NCBI RefSeq assembly: GCF_003966735.1
Contig: NZ_AP017378.1
Coordinates: 1,287,501 to 1,351,500, forward strand
Direction of reading: 5' to 3'
Origin: Desulfovibrio ferrophilus
GTDB taxonomy: Bacteria > Desulfobacterota > Desulfovibrionia > Desulfovibrionales > Desulfovibrionaceae
Length of the DNA: 64,000 nucleotides
The notes beneath the pieces are model-generated. The model was not told where the DNA came from. It ran no database searches and worked only from the letters and a program-made list of their open reading frames with translations. A program made the translations under genes and the position numbers. Shown here in pieces: positions 43,351-52,647 of the stretch; position 1 is the first letter of the stretch, and every line of letters begins with the position of its first letter.

Positions 43351-45207
43351 ATGCCAAGCAGCACCCCAAAAAACAAACGTCCCATTCAGGTCATGCCTCC
43401 CGAACTGCAAAATCAGATCGCAGCGGGAGAAGTTGTCGAGCGCCCGGCGTCGGTACTCAAAGAGCTCATGGAAAACAGTCTAGATGCCGGGGCAACAGCC
43501 ATCGACGTGAGCATAGACCAAGGCGGACAAGGCCTGATTGAAATCCTCGACAACGGCTGGGGCATGGCTCCCGACGAGATGGAGTTGGCACTGACCCGTC
43601 ACGCCACAAGCAAAGTCACCGACATCAGGGAGTTGGCCACCATCGACAGCTTCGGCTTCCGAGGCGAAGCCCTGCCATCCATTGCCTCGGTCTCGCGACT
43701 GACCCTGACTTCCATCACGCAAGACCGGGACGAAGGCTTCGAAATCAAGTTGGATGCCGGACATATTGCATCCAAGGGACCCGCCGCACTCCGCTCAGGC
43801 ACCCGTATCACAGTCCAGGACTTGTTTGTCAGCGTCCCGGCTCGTTTAAAGTTCCTGAAAACTCCTGCCACTGAGGCCCGCCGCTGTCAGGATGCCTGCT
43901 TCCGACTGGCATTAGCCCGTCTGGATGTACGCCTGACATTCACCTCGGGCGGCCGAAAGATATACACCTTCCAGGCCGGGGAATCCCTATCCAAACGACT
44001 TTCTCAGGCCTGGCCCCCGGCGGTGACCGATGTTCTGCACCCCTTCGACTATCAACGCGACGAATATCGCGTGCATGGTGTCACCGGGGACCCTCAGGCA
44101 GCCCAAGGCAGAGGCGATCGAATCCTGCTGTATGTCAATGGACGTCCGGTTCAGGACAAAATGCTGCTACGGGCCGTGCGCGACGCCTATTCGGGCAGGC
44201 TGCTCAGTCGCGAGTACCCACAAGCCGTTGTGTTTGTCGAAATTCCCGCGCATGAAGTGGATGCCAATGTTCACCCGGCCAAGAATGAAGTTCGTTTTCG
44301 CAACGAGAAATCCGTCTTCTCAACCGTACGCCGTGCCATTCTCTCTGCTCTGGATCATACCAATTCCTCCGGCCCCGGCATGGGCAGCACATTCGCCAGC
44401 GAAACAATCCGCCACGACAATCATCGCGCGCGCAATCCCCTTGGGGCCAGCGGCAGTGCCGCATCGCAATCCTATTCCAACTCCCACATCACATCTCTGA
44501 GCAACAAATTCAATCACGCGACAGAACGTAAGCTGACGTTGGATATTGCCCCACACCGTTCCAGCGCCGACGGAAATCATTGGCTTGAGGCCGACATGGT
44601 CGCCAGTGCTCCTGCCGGGGCAACATCGATAACTGCCGCCGCCCCCCCCGTCGCCTCCGGCCCAGAAACTTATCTGGGGCAACTGGCGGACACCTACCTC
44701 ATCCTGCGTGGCGAAGACGGAATGCTTTCTCTCATCGACCAGCATGCCGCCCACGAACGGGTGCTTTTCCACAGCTTCGAACATGCAGGACAGGGCGGCG
44801 ACAGCCAGCCTCTGGTTACCCCGTTGCAATTGCCCCTGCACCCTTCCGAGGCCTCAAGACTTCAGGAACTTTGGACGGACCTGAAGCAACTTGGTTTCGA
44901 CATGCGGACGCCAACGCCTGAGACCCTGTCAATACACGCCATTCCAGCACTGCTGACGGCTTCACGAGCCAAGGATTATCTCCGTGCTGCCATCAGCGGG
45001 CAGGCCAAAAACATTCGTGACCTGTGGGCCATGATGTCCTGCAAGGCTGCCATCAAGGCCGGACAATCCCTGGCCAGAGATGAAGCCCTCTCGCTACTCT
45101 CCACCTGGCGCACGACCCCGGACAAAGACTATTGCCCACACGGGCGCCCCATTCGGATTTCATGGAGCCTCAGTGAATTGGAGCGTCTGTTCAAACGCAA
45201 AGCCTAA
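43351..45207 (+). CDS. mutL: DNA mismatch repair protein MutL
   Basis: 618 aa. The GHKL ATPase domain has QIAAGEVVERPASVLKELMENSLDAGA, LDNGWGM, TSKV and GFRGEALPSIASVSR. A Ser/Ala-rich linker (about 340-440) leads to the C-terminal dimerisation domain. That domain has endonuclease-type motifs: LIDQHAAHERVLFHSF (about residue 463), SCKAAIKAGQSL and YCPHGRP. In DQHA-xx-E-xxxx-E the second Glu reads His. Together these suggest a nicking MutL of the non-methyl-directed kind. ATG 43351 fits the family start, though no good Shine-Dalgarno site is seen. Confidence 0.95.
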   Translation: MPSSTPKNKRPIQVMPPELQNQIAAGEVVERPASVLKELMENSLDAGATAIDVSIDQGGQGLIEILDNGWGMAPDEMELALTRHATSKVTDIRELATIDSFGFRGEALPSIASVSRLTLTSITQDRDEGFEIKLDAGHIASKGPAALRSGTRITVQDLFVSVPARLKFLKTPATEARRCQDACFRLALARLDVRLTFTSGGRKIYTFQAGESLSKRLSQAWPPAVTDVLHPFDYQRDEYRVHGVTGDPQAAQGRGDRILLYVNGRPVQDKMLLRAVRDAYSGRLLSREYPQAVVFVEIPAHEVDANVHPAKNEVRFRNEKSVFSTVRRAILSALDHTNSSGPGMGSTFASETIRHDNHRARNPLGASGSAASQSYSNSHITSLSNKFNHATERKLTLDIAPHRSSADGNHWLEADMVASAPAGATSITAAAPPVASGPETYLGQLADTYLILRGEDGMLSLIDQHAAHERVLFHSFEHAGQGGDSQPLVTPLQLPLHPSEASRLQELWTDLKQLGFDMRTPTPETLSIHAIPALLTASRAKDYLRAAISGQAKNIRDLWAMMSCKAAIKAGQSLARDEALSLLSTWRTTPDKDYCPHGRPIRISWSLSELERLFKRKA

Positions 45208-45343
45208 TTGGACCGCTCCGAATGTATCGATGATCTCCCCAACCCTCGGTTTTGCTTGCACAACACTTACGGGCAGGGGTATATCTTCAAGTCATGGACC
45301 TACCTGTTTCAGCTCCCGCCCCCTTGAACAAGGAGTGCTTCAG

Positions 45344-46006
45344 ATGCAATTGACCGTTGAAATTTCCGGATACAAAGATGAAATCGTGATTTCCTCCGTG
45401 CCCCAGGCCTTTCTGGCCAAGGTTGTACGCCATTGCTACGGCAAAAATAACACCCCCTACTTCGCACACAACTGCTTCAAGGGTGTCCTCTATTTCGATG
45501 AGGGATTATCCCGAAAATTCGCCGAATCGGTAGGCTATGAATGGAAAGGTTGGTGGGACGAAAACAGGTTCTATCACGGCTCGGCTTTTGTCCTGGATGA
45601 CAGCATGTCCATTACCGTCAAAATCGACGGTGAATCCATTCAGGAAATCTATCCCAACAAAATCGCCGTTGATGAAACACCTGTCTCCCCTGCTCCGATG
45701 CTGTCCCAGATCAACAAGGACGAGTTGCTCATTCTCATGGGCTCGGTGGACAAGGGCACTTTGAATTGGACCCTTGACGATGTGAAGGGTGACTTCAAAC
45801 CCTCCCTGCTTAGCGTTTGCGTTGAAACCTTCCCCAGCTTCGGCCTGGAAGATCGGTTGCTCTCCTCCATCACGTACAATGGAATCCCTTTGACCGCAGG
45901 AACCGACACCACCAAGGGCAAGCGAATGATCGAGCCCGTGGTACTCAACCCACAAGGCGACGACCTGGACCTGGATGACATGATCGAAGGATTCGAACTG
46001 GAATAA
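45344..46006 (+). CDS. Unknown 220-aa acidic protein
   Basis: Translated from ATG 45344 with AAGGAG 7 bases upstream. The protein is soluble and beta-rich, with no signal or membrane segment. Notable stretches are VEISGYKDEIVISSVPQAFLAKVVRHCYG, YEWKGWWDENRFYHGSAFVLDDSMSITVKIDG and a very acidic tail (DDLDLDDMIEGFELE). I do not recognise a family. It lies 22 bases before a PilZ gene and probably shares its transcript. Confidence 0.65.
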   Translation: MQLTVEISGYKDEIVISSVPQAFLAKVVRHCYGKNNTPYFAHNCFKGVLYFDEGLSRKFAESVGYEWKGWWDENRFYHGSAFVLDDSMSITVKIDGESIQEIYPNKIAVDETPVSPAPMLSQINKDELLILMGSVDKGTLNWTLDDVKGDFKPSLLSVCVETFPSFGLEDRLLSSITYNGIPLTAGTDTTKGKRMIEPVVLNPQGDDLDLDDMIEGFELE

Positions 46007-46028
46007 TACTGATCGGGAGGCCCTTTCC

Positions 46029-46391
46029 ATGCCCGGCGAAGATAAGCGCGCAGCGCCACGTTTCAGCCTGAAGCTCAAAGGGAACAGCGCAGCCTACACC
46101 GCCGAAGTAGCCCAATGCGGTACGGTACACTGCGAACTACTCGACGTCAGTTCAGGTGGGCTACGTGGTCGCTTACTGAATCCCGATACACTCGACACCC
46201 CGCTTGAGCGTGGCCTAGTGATCGAGCTCCAGTCCTTTGCCTCTGAGAGATTGGAATTCATGCAGGACAAAACTGGCACCATTGCCTGGTATAACCAATT
46301 GGGTAGCCAATTCGGAGTCAGATTCGACGACAACCTGCCCAAGGATGATGTCGAAGCCCTGATCTTCCATTTCTCCTCTTTCTTCGGCTAA
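46029..46391 (+). CDS. PilZ domain protein
   Basis: A single-domain 120-aa PilZ protein. The c-di-GMP-binding RxxxR lies at EDKRAAPRF (residues 4-12) and the D/N-x-S-x-x-G motif at LLDVSSGGL (about 38-46). Both are present, so it can probably bind c-di-GMP. It may act on motility or surface traits, fitting a flagellated host. GGGAGG lies upstream. Terminator at 46404 follows. Confidence 0.85.
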   Translation: MPGEDKRAAPRFSLKLKGNSAAYTAEVAQCGTVHCELLDVSSGGLRGRLLNPDTLDTPLERGLVIELQSFASERLEFMQDKTGTIAWYNQLGSQFGVRFDDNLPKDDVEALIFHFSSFFG

Positions 46392-46403
46392 GCCGATTCC
46401 ATC

Positions 46404-46440
46404 GAAAAAAGACCGCTTCCTAATGGGAGCGGTCTTTTCT
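46404..46440. terminator. Bidirectional terminator between PilZ gene and hldD
   Basis: AAAAGACCGCTTCC pairs with GGGAGCGGTCTTTT around a 4-base loop, with A-run and T-run on opposite sides. It ends transcription of the PilZ gene (stop 46391) and may also end hldD (minus, stop at 46546). Confidence 0.88.
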
Positions 46441-46545
46441 TATCTTTGAGTAAACTATGATTGCACACCAAACCGACGCATATTGGACAGATACAAGGGG
46501 CGGAGTGCATCAAAGTAACGCTATCAGTGCGGGAATTTCAACGGC

Positions 46546-47517
46546 CTACAGGTAAGGATCGGCCTGTGCCAAATAATTCTGCACATAATCCCTTGCTGCA
46601 TCCTCCAGGCTCGTGAACCCAACCGGACAACCAGCTGCCTTGAGCTTGTCCACGTTGGCTTCGGTATAATACTGGTATTTGCCCTGTAACTGTTCGGGCA
46701 TATCGATGTAGTGGATATCCTCGGGCACATCCATTGCTGCAAAGACAGCCCGGGCCAAATCGTTCCAGGTACGCGACTGGCCGGTGCCGACGTTGAAGAC
46801 TCCACCAGTCTGAGGATTCTCCAAAAGCCACCACATGACCTCCACGCAGTCCTTGACGTACACGAAATCCCTTTTCTGTCCCCCATCCTCATAATCGGGA
46901 TGATAGGACTTGAAGAGTCGCATGGTCTCGGTTTCACCAATCTGCTTGTAAGCCTTGCAGATCACGCTTCGCATATCGTCCTTATGATACTCGTTTGGTC
47001 CGAAGACATTGAAGAACTTCAGACTCGCCAAGCGCCCCATGCAACCGGCCCGAAGCGCCCACAGGTCGAACAACTGCTTGGAATAACCATACATATTCAG
47101 AGGCTTCAGGCTGGGAATCAGTTCTTCATCATCCATAAAGCCCAGTTCACCATCGCCATAAGTGGACGCCGACGACGCATTGATGAATCGCGCATCGTTC
47201 TCCAGACACCACGAGGCCAGGGTCACGGAATAACGATAGTTGTTCTCCATCAGGAAATCGGCATCGCGCTCGGTAGTGGAAGAACAGGCCCCCATATGCG
47301 TGATGGAATCGACCTCGAACGGCAATTCATCGTGCAGAATCATGTCCAGAAAATCGTCGCGATGAAAATAGTCCACGTAGCGACGGTTGACGAGATTCTT
47401 CCATTTCTCGGTCTCGCCCAGGTTATCCACGATGATGACATCGTCGATACCCATCTCATTCAGCTTCCAGACAAAAGCGCTGCCGATGAATCCAGCTCCG
47501 CCGGTAACAATATGCAT
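46546..47517 (-). CDS. hldD: ADP-L-glycero-D-manno-heptose 6-epimerase
   Basis: 323 aa NAD(P)-dependent extended SDR. GGAGFIGSAF binds the cofactor, and SSASTYGDGELGF with YGYSKQLFD gives the catalytic Ser/Tyr/Lys set. ACSSTTERDADFLMENNY and FFNVFGPNEYHK are HldD (RfaD) signatures. It makes the ADP-L-glycero-D-manno-heptose of inner-core LPS. ACAGGAGAACGT precedes ATG 47517. It is divergent from hisH, with 258 bases between; I see no other gene there. Confidence 0.95.
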   Translation of the reverse strand: MHIVTGGAGFIGSAFVWKLNEMGIDDVIIVDNLGETEKWKNLVNRRYVDYFHRDDFLDMILHDELPFEVDSITHMGACSSTTERDADFLMENNYRYSVTLASWCLENDARFINASSASTYGDGELGFMDDEELIPSLKPLNMYGYSKQLFDLWALRAGCMGRLASLKFFNVFGPNEYHKDDMRSVICKAYKQIGETETMRLFKSYHPDYEDGGQKRDFVYVKDCVEVMWWLLENPQTGGVFNVGTGQSRTWNDLARAVFAAMDVPEDIHYIDMPEQLQGKYQYYTEANVDKLKAAGCPVGFTSLEDAARDYVQNYLAQADPYL

Positions 47518-47775
47518 ACGTTCTCCTGTGGTCAGTAAATGTCTCGTATAAGGTCCGGGCTTAGCCGGAACGGCCCCGTCATACACCGCAGTCGTCCGAA
47601 GGGCAACGCACCGGGATACGGTACCTTCCATGAGACATGCTCTTGTACAAGTCGACTTCCGCTCACAATCACACCGACGGCATCGCATCAACTCAGAAGG
47701 ACAAACAATCGATTTTCACTTGTGTCCAAGCCCAATATTTACTAATTCGGCAGGTCTCACCATAGGAGAAGGAAC

Positions 47776-48420
47776 ATGCTTGCAATTCTCGACTATAAGG
47801 CTGGCAACCAGACCTCGGTCCGGCGAGCCCTTGATAATCTGTCCATCCCCTGCCGCATCACGGCAGACGCCGAAGCCATTGCCAGGGCCGACGGAATCAT
47901 CTTCCCGGGCGTGGGCGCTGCGGGACAGGCCATGGGCAATCTGACCTCTACGGGACTGAACGAAGTCCTGGCCGAACAGGTCGCCGCAGGCAAACCCCTA
48001 CTGGGGATTTGCGTGGGTTGCCAGATCATGTTGGATTACAGCCCGGAAAACGACACCAAGACACTGGGCATCGTCCCCGGTGAATGCCGACTGTTCAACC
48101 CTGGTTGGCTCGATGAAGACGGCCACCCCATCCGTGTTCCCCATATGGGCTGGAATAAAGTCGCCCTCAATCATCCCGAGGAACGACTGTTCCGTGGCAT
48201 CGACCCCAATTCTGAATTCTATTTCGTCCACAGCTACTACCCGGCACCGGCCGAAGAATACATGCTGGGCATGACCACCTATGGCGCAGAGTTCTGCTCA
48301 TTCCATGGCCGCGAAGGCTTGTGGGCCGTACAGTTCCACCCTGAGAAGAGTGGTCGACCAGGTCTGGCACTGCTATCCAACTTCGCCCAGTACTGCAAGG
48401 AGGTGCGTGATGCTCAGTAA
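47776..48420 (+). CDS. hisH: Imidazole glycerol phosphate synthase subunit HisH
   Basis: 214 aa class-I glutamine amidotransferase. The triad Cys is in [13 protein letters not shown] (about residue 78), and the His/Glu pair in [12 protein letters not shown] (about 192). It supplies ammonia to HisF in histidine biosynthesis. The nucleophile motif reads GICVGCQ instead of the common GICLGMQ. ATAGGAGAAGGAAC precedes the ATG. It overlaps hisF by 11 bases. Confidence 0.94.
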   Translation: MLAILDYKAGNQTSVRRALDNLSIPCRITADAEAIARADGIIFPGVGAAGQAMGNLTSTGLNEVLAEQVAAGKPLLGICVGCQIMLDYSPENDTKTLGIVPGECRLFNPGWLDEDGHPIRVPHMGWNKVALNHPEERLFRGIDPNSEFYFVHSYYPAPAEEYMLGMTTYGAEFCSFHGREGLWAVQFHPEKSGRPGLALLSNFAQYCKEVRDAQ

Positions 48421-49189
48421 AAGAATCATCCCCTGCCTCGACGTGCGCGATGGCCGCCTCACCAAGGGCATTAAATTCAAGGATAATGTCGATATCGGCG
48501 ACCCGGTGGAAACTGCTCGCGTCTACTATGAGGAAGGCGCGGATGAGTTGGTCTTCTACGACATCACCGCCTCCCACGAACATCGCGGCATCATGCTGAA
48601 CGTGGTGGAGGAAGTAGCTAAACAGATCTTCATTCCGTTCTCCGTAGGTGGCGGCATCAATTCCCTCGAGGAAATGCGGGCCGTGCTCCTGGCCGGAGCC
48701 GAAAAGGTCTCCCTGAACTCACCTGCCGTAAAAAATCCGGACCTGATCAGCCAGGGTGCAGCCGCTTTCGGTTCCCAGGCTGTGGTCGTGGGCATGGACG
48801 TGCTGGCCGTCGACAAATCAGAGGCCTGCCCCTCCGGCTACGAAATCGTAATCCACGGTGGTCGCAAGCGCATGGGCATGGATGCACTGGAATGGGCAAA
48901 GACGGTTGAAGCCCTCGGGGCCGGTGAAATCTGCCTCAACTCCATTGATGCCGACGGCACCAAGGATGGCTACGAACTCAATCTGACCCGAATGATCTCC
49001 GAGGCCGTCTCCATCCCGATCATTGCATCGGGTGGCGCAGGCAATCCGGACCACATGGCTGATGCCTGCCTGGAAGGGAAAGCCTCGGCGGCTCTCATCG
49101 CCTCCATCGTTCATTACGGCGAGTATTCCATCAAGGATTGTAAAGACGTAATGAAAAAGCGAGGAGTGAAGGTCCGCGAAATCTGGTAG
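48410..49189 (+). CDS. hisF: Imidazole glycerol phosphate synthase subunit HisF
   Basis: 259 aa beta/alpha barrel. The catalytic Asp residues are in [12 protein letters not shown] (about residue 11) and [15 protein letters not shown] (about 183). Phosphate-binding loops are [13 protein letters not shown] and [14 protein letters not shown]. With HisH it makes IGP and AICAR. AAGGAGGTG precedes ATG 48410, inside the end of hisH. Confidence 0.96.
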   Translation: MLSKRIIPCLDVRDGRLTKGIKFKDNVDIGDPVETARVYYEEGADELVFYDITASHEHRGIMLNVVEEVAKQIFIPFSVGGGINSLEEMRAVLLAGAEKVSLNSPAVKNPDLISQGAAAFGSQAVVVGMDVLAVDKSEACPSGYEIVIHGGRKRMGMDALEWAKTVEALGAGEICLNSIDADGTKDGYELNLTRMISEAVSIPIIASGGAGNPDHMADACLEGKASAALIASIVHYGEYSIKDCKDVMKKRGVKVREIW

Positions 49190-49237
49190 CCCTACATTCT
49201 TCTTCCCGCCAATCGGGAGCACTTCTCTTTCAACACA

Positions 49238-49275
49238 ACAAAGCCTTCGCCAAACGACGAGGGCTTTGTCTTTTT
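49238..49275 (+). terminator. Terminator after hisF
   Basis: CAAAGCC pairs with GGCTTTG, extended by an imperfect TCG/CGA pair, then TCTTTTT. It lies about 50 bases after the hisF stop, following a small TCCCG/CGGGA hairpin at 49203-49219. Confidence 0.8.
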
Positions 49276-49413
49276 CCAATTCAAACGCCATGTCCCCGAT
49301 CGTGTTTTTATCATGTGCTAAAGTCTGACCAAGTCTCCCGCACTTGATCCCGATTGAAATTATCGGATATAGTTTCCTCGCAACTTAATCCGAGTGACAC
49401 ATCTGGAGAAACC

Positions 49414-49848
49414 ATGGGTACCATCCACGCCGTATGCACCAGCACAGTCAAGCACCAGAAAAAGGAAACCGTCGACAAGGCTCTCCTTCAGGCAGGAATT
49501 GGCATGGTGGGCGACGCCCATGCCGGGAGCGAACGCCAAGTCAGCCTGCTTGCCTTGGAAGGCATCCAGCGCATGCAGGAGAAAATGCCAGAACTGGTTC
49601 CAGGGGATTTTGCCGAAAACCTGACTACGACAGGACTTCCGCTGGAATTGCTGAAGGTTGGGACAAAGCTCAGAATCGGACCGGACATCCGCCTTGAGAT
49701 CACTCAAATCGGGAAGAAGTGCCACAGCAAATGCAACATTCACAAGACTGTGGGATATTGCATCATGCCCAACGAGGGAATCTTCGCCAAAGTCGTCGTT
49801 GGAGGCATGGTCAAACCTGGTGACTCCGTCGATATCACCGGGAGTTGA
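49414..49848 (+). CDS. MOSC domain protein
   Basis: 144 aa from ATG 49414 (TGGAGAAACC before it). It matches small stand-alone MOSC proteins: GIGMVGDAHAG, RQVSLLALEGIQRM and VPGDFAENLTTTG, then the Cys-rich QIGKKCHSKCNIHKTVGYCIMPNEGIFAKVV. MOSC domains handle sulfur on molybdenum cofactor or related substrates. With moaC 0.9 kb away, a Moco-related role is plausible but not proven. A strong terminator follows. Confidence 0.88.
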   Translation: MGTIHAVCTSTVKHQKKETVDKALLQAGIGMVGDAHAGSERQVSLLALEGIQRMQEKMPELVPGDFAENLTTTGLPLELLKVGTKLRIGPDIRLEITQIGKKCHSKCNIHKTVGYCIMPNEGIFAKVVVGGMVKPGDSVDITGS

Positions 49849-49890
49849 GTTCCCGACAACACCAGCTTTTTCCATAAGTACAACTCCACA

Positions 49891-49931
49891 GCAGGTAAGG
49901 GCGCATAGTTCGCCCTTACCTGCTCTTTTTT
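49891..49931 (+). terminator. Terminator after the MOSC gene
   Basis: A 13-bp perfect stem (GCAGGTAAGGGCG / CGCCCTTACCTGC) with a 7-base loop and a T6 tail within TCTTTTTTGGG. Confidence 0.93.
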
Positions 49932-50059
49932 GGGCGAAATCTTATTCCACGAGCTGAAGACAATCTAACTCATTATACTGATATTATTAAGAATCACTTT
50001 CTTGCATGGTCCTTGCTGTGTTTTGAATAGAACAAAACAACAAAAAGGAGGATACCGCC

Positions 50060-50617
50060 ATGAAGATTGCCGTCAGCAGCACGGGAAACACGCTCGACAG
50101 CGCCATGGACAATCGCTTTGGCCGTGCGGTCATGTTTATCATCTACGACACGGAAACCGAGCAATTTACAATTATGGACAACTCAAACAACTCTGCTCTT
50201 GGCCAGGGAGCCGGCATCCAAACGGCCCAGGCTGTTGCCGCAGCAGGGGCGACTCGTGTCGTCACCGGTCGCGTCGGGCCCAATGCCTTAGCAGCTTTGA
50301 CTCAGGCTAAGATTGAAATCATGAGCGCAGCTCCCGGCACAGTAGCTCAGGCACTGGAACAGACCAAGAACGCAGAGTCTGGTGCGCAAACGACACCTCA
50401 ACCCAATGCAGCAATGAGCATGGGCCAAGGCCGTGGCATGGGCCAAGGTCGTGGCATGGGTCGTGGCATGGGCCAAGGTCGTGGCATGGGCCAAGGTCGT
50501 GGCATGGGCCAAGGTCGTGGCATGGGCCAAGGTCGTGGCATGGGTCGTGGCATGGGCCAAGGTCGTGGCATGGGCCAAGGTCGTGGCATGGTTACGGGAC
50601 GCGGTGGCCAAAACTAG
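50060..50617 (+). CDS. NifX/NifB-type Fe-Mo cofactor domain protein with MGQGRG repeat tail
   Basis: 185 aa. The N-terminal 105 residues form the Nitro_FeMo-Co (NifX/NifB C-terminal) domain: MKIAVSSTGNTLDSAMDNRFGRA, FTIMDN, GIQTAQAVAAAGATRVVTGRVGPNAL and a final helix. Residues 121-176 are a repeat tail with eight MGQGRG and two MGRG units. Relatives bind Fe-S or Fe-Mo clusters in the cytoplasm and are common in sulfate reducers without nitrogenase. AAAAAGGAGG precedes the ATG. It is transcribed alone between two terminators. The tail is unlike any nearby gene. Confidence 0.82.
   Translation: MKIAVSSTGNTLDSAMDNRFGRAVMFIIYDTETEQFTIMDNSNNSALGQGAGIQTAQAVAAAGATRVVTGRVGPNALAALTQAKIEIMSAAPGTVAQALEQTKNAESGAQTTPQPNAAMSMGQGRGMGQGRGMGRGMGQGRGMGQGRGMGQGRGMGQGRGMGRGMGQGRGMGQGRGMVTGRGGQN
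50420..50587 (+). repeat. 18-bp tandem repeat encoding MGQGRG
   Basis: The unit ATGGGCCAAGGTCGTGGC is repeated eight times, with two 12-bp short units (ATGGGTCGTGGC) splitting the array into 2, 4 and 2 copies. The first copy differs at one base; the rest are identical. Near-identical DNA means recent duplication, possibly slipped-strand expansion; frame is kept since 18 and 12 are multiples of 3. Confidence 0.93.
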
Positions 50618-50700
50618 TCCGACTTCACGACAGCTCTCTCACCGCCCCTATGTACACAAGCCAGAGGAGGCTTAATCAGCAAGTCTCAATAAACCAACGA

Positions 50701-50739
50701 AAAGGCCCACTCCAAACGGAGCGGGCCTTGATTTTTTAT
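50701..50739. terminator. Bidirectional terminator between the NifX-like gene and moaC
   Basis: AAGGCCCACTCC / GGAGCGGGCCTT, with a single A-C mismatch and 4-base loop, ending in T6. It lies between plus-strand gene end 50617 and minus-strand moaC end 50755. Confidence 0.85.
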
Positions 50740-50754
50740 TCGAACTAAAGAGGC

Positions 50755-51234
50755 TTAGCGAGCTTCGTAGGTCCCGCTTTTACCACCACTTTTGTGCAGC
50801 AGACGACACCCCTCAATCACGATGTCCTTTTGCACGGCCTTGCACATGTCATAGACAGTGAGTGCTGCCACCTGAACAGCTGTCAGGGCCTCCATCTCAA
50901 CACCGGTAGGACCGGCAGTACGAGATTCAGCCTCGATTCGCAAGGAGCAGGTTGCCTCGTCCGGTTCAAAACGGACATCCACGTAGGACAATGCCAACGG
51001 GTGACACATGGGAATCAGCTGATGCGTGCTCTTGGCAGCCAGAATACCGGCAACCTTGGCGGTCCCCAAGGCATCACCTTTGGGTAAAGCGCCTCCAACC
51101 AGAAGAGCATAGGTCTTACTCGAAAGCTTAACCCAAACCTCGGCAATGGCTACACGTCTGGTGGACGCCTTGTCTCCAACATCCACCATGCGAGCATTGC
51201 CTGAAGCGTCAATATGCGTCAGCTTGTCGCCCAT
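50755..51234 (-). CDS. moaC: Cyclic pyranopterin monophosphate synthase MoaC
   Basis: 159 aa. The MoaC signatures are [35 protein letters not shown] with the catalytic His, [30 protein letters not shown] and the C-terminal KSGGKSG. It completes cPMP formation in molybdenum-cofactor synthesis, after MoaA (not in the window). It starts 2 bases after the dnaJ stop on the same strand. Confidence 0.95.
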   Translation of the reverse strand: MGDKLTHIDASGNARMVDVGDKASTRRVAIAEVWVKLSSKTYALLVGGALPKGDALGTAKVAGILAAKSTHQLIPMCHPLALSYVDVRFEPDEATCSLRIEAESRTAGPTGVEMEALTAVQVAALTVYDMCKAVQKDIVIEGCRLLHKSGGKSGTYEAR

Positions 51235-51236
51235 TT

Positions 51237-52346
51237 TCAGTCTCCCATGGCCTTATCTTTAGCCCGCTTGAAAAAGCTCTTGGCCTTGTTCTTCAGCTTC
51301 TTGTCCTCCAGCTTCCAGAACTCTTCAAGGAGTTCCTCCTGACGCTTGGACAAACTCGTGGGAGTCGCCACAAGGACCTCTACCAGCAAATCGCCAGTAC
51401 TCTGCCTATTGATAAAAGGCAGACCCAATCCACGAAGTTGGAAGACCTCGCCACTCTGGGTTCCCTTGGGAACGGACAGGGGGACGGGTTCATCCAGGGT
51501 GGGAACATCAACAGTGGCTCCAAGAGCCGCCTGCACCATATTGATTTCTACGGTGTGCACCAGATCCTGGCCCTGACGACGGAAGGTCTTGTCCTCATCC
51601 ACGTAGATGACCACATACAGATCGCCTGAGGGGCCACCCAATTCGCCAGGTTCACCCTCACCGCGCAGACGCAGGCGCGAGCCGTTATCCACTCCCGCTG
51701 GAATGTTGACCTGCAGCTCGCGAGTCTCCTGAACAATGCCTTCACCCCGACACTTGGCACAGGGATTCTGGATTACTGTTCCACGGCCACGGCAAATCGG
51801 GCATGGAGTGGAGACTCGGAAGAATCCCTGGGCTTGCGTCACCTGCCCCGAACCGCCACACTGTTGGCAGGATTCAGGCTGACTGCCAGGCTCGGCTCCG
51901 CTGCCGTCACATTCCGTACAGCGCGCCTTGCGGGGAATCTTGAGTTCCATCTGATCGCCCTTGGCGGCCTGACGGAAGGATATCCTCAGATTGTACCGAA
52001 GATCGGCACCCTTGGTGGCACGTGGCCCACGCGACGGACCAAACCCAAACAGGTCGCCGAAGATATCGGAGAAGGAGCTGAAGATGTCGTCGGTATTGGA
52101 GAAACCACCATAGCCATTGCCATTGACCCCTTCGTGTCCAAACTGGTCATATCGGGCCCGCTTGTTGGCGTCCCTAAGCACATCGTAGGCTTGAGCGGCT
52201 TCCTTGAATTTTTCTTCGGCCTGGGCGTCATCGGGGTTGCGATCTGGATGAAATTCGAATGCCTTCTTGCGATAGGCTTTTTTGATTTCATCCTCACCGG
52301 CTTCGCGACCAACGCCCAGAACATCATAGTAATCTTTTTGACTCAT
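51237..52346 (-). CDS. dnaJ: Chaperone protein DnaJ
   Basis: 369 aa class A DnaJ. It has a J domain with the catalytic HPD ([10 protein letters not shown], about residue 33), a Gly/Phe-rich linker (about 70-110) and four zinc motifs: [30 protein letters not shown] and [10 protein letters not shown] (about 138-205). The C-terminal substrate-binding domains follow. It stimulates DnaK ATPase in folding. It is 3 bases after rpoZ and 2 before moaC on the same strand; no grpE or dnaK is nearby. Confidence 0.96.
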   Translation of the reverse strand: MSQKDYYDVLGVGREAGEDEIKKAYRKKAFEFHPDRNPDDAQAEEKFKEAAQAYDVLRDANKRARYDQFGHEGVNGNGYGGFSNTDDIFSSFSDIFGDLFGFGPSRGPRATKGADLRYNLRISFRQAAKGDQMELKIPRKARCTECDGSGAEPGSQPESCQQCGGSGQVTQAQGFFRVSTPCPICRGRGTVIQNPCAKCRGEGIVQETRELQVNIPAGVDNGSRLRLRGEGEPGELGGPSGDLYVVIYVDEDKTFRRQGQDLVHTVEINMVQAALGATVDVPTLDEPVPLSVPKGTQSGEVFQLRGLGLPFINRQSTGDLLVEVLVATPTSLSKRQEELLEEFWKLEDKKLKNKAKSFFKRAKDKAMGD

Positions 52347-52349
52347 GGT

Positions 52350-52571
52350 TTAGCTATCGGCAGTCTGAAGACCAACTTCAGTAAGTTTATCGCCAGGGAT
52401 CACCTTGTGACCGGCAATCTCGCGCAGAGCGGTTACGGCTTCCTTGTTCTTGCAAACCACCAACGGCTCGTAGCCTTCGCGGTACTGTTTCACGCGCTTG
52501 ATACCCATCTGGACGATAAGAAAACGATTGTTTACCTGGGCCAAGCAATCTTCCACAGTGATTCTAGCCAT
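52350..52571 (-). CDS. rpoZ: DNA-directed RNA polymerase subunit omega
   Basis: 73 aa with the omega pattern ARITVEDCLAQVNNRFLIVQMGIKRVKQ and KNKEAVTALREIAGHKV. Omega supports beta' folding and ppGpp sensing in RNA polymerase. GGAG lies 9 bases before ATG 52571; an upstream ATG at 52577 would be too close to it. It is directly followed by dnaJ and moaC. Confidence 0.9.
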   Translation of the reverse strand: MARITVEDCLAQVNNRFLIVQMGIKRVKQYREGYEPLVVCKNKEAVTALREIAGHKVIPGDKLTEVGLQTADS

Positions 52572-52647
52572 GGTCATATACTCCGTGATCACAACGTTGG
52601 ACCCATGCGCGTCCGCACGAGCCTATTAAGTTCAATGCATGGGGGCT

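Noticed and set aside
49980-50059. Sigma-54 promoter before the NifX-like gene
   Set aside because: GG and GC elements near TGGTCCTTGC are only 6 bases apart, not 10.
50420-50587. Possible CRISPR or noncoding satellite at the NifX-like gene
   Set aside because: Unit length is a multiple of three, in frame and without spacers.
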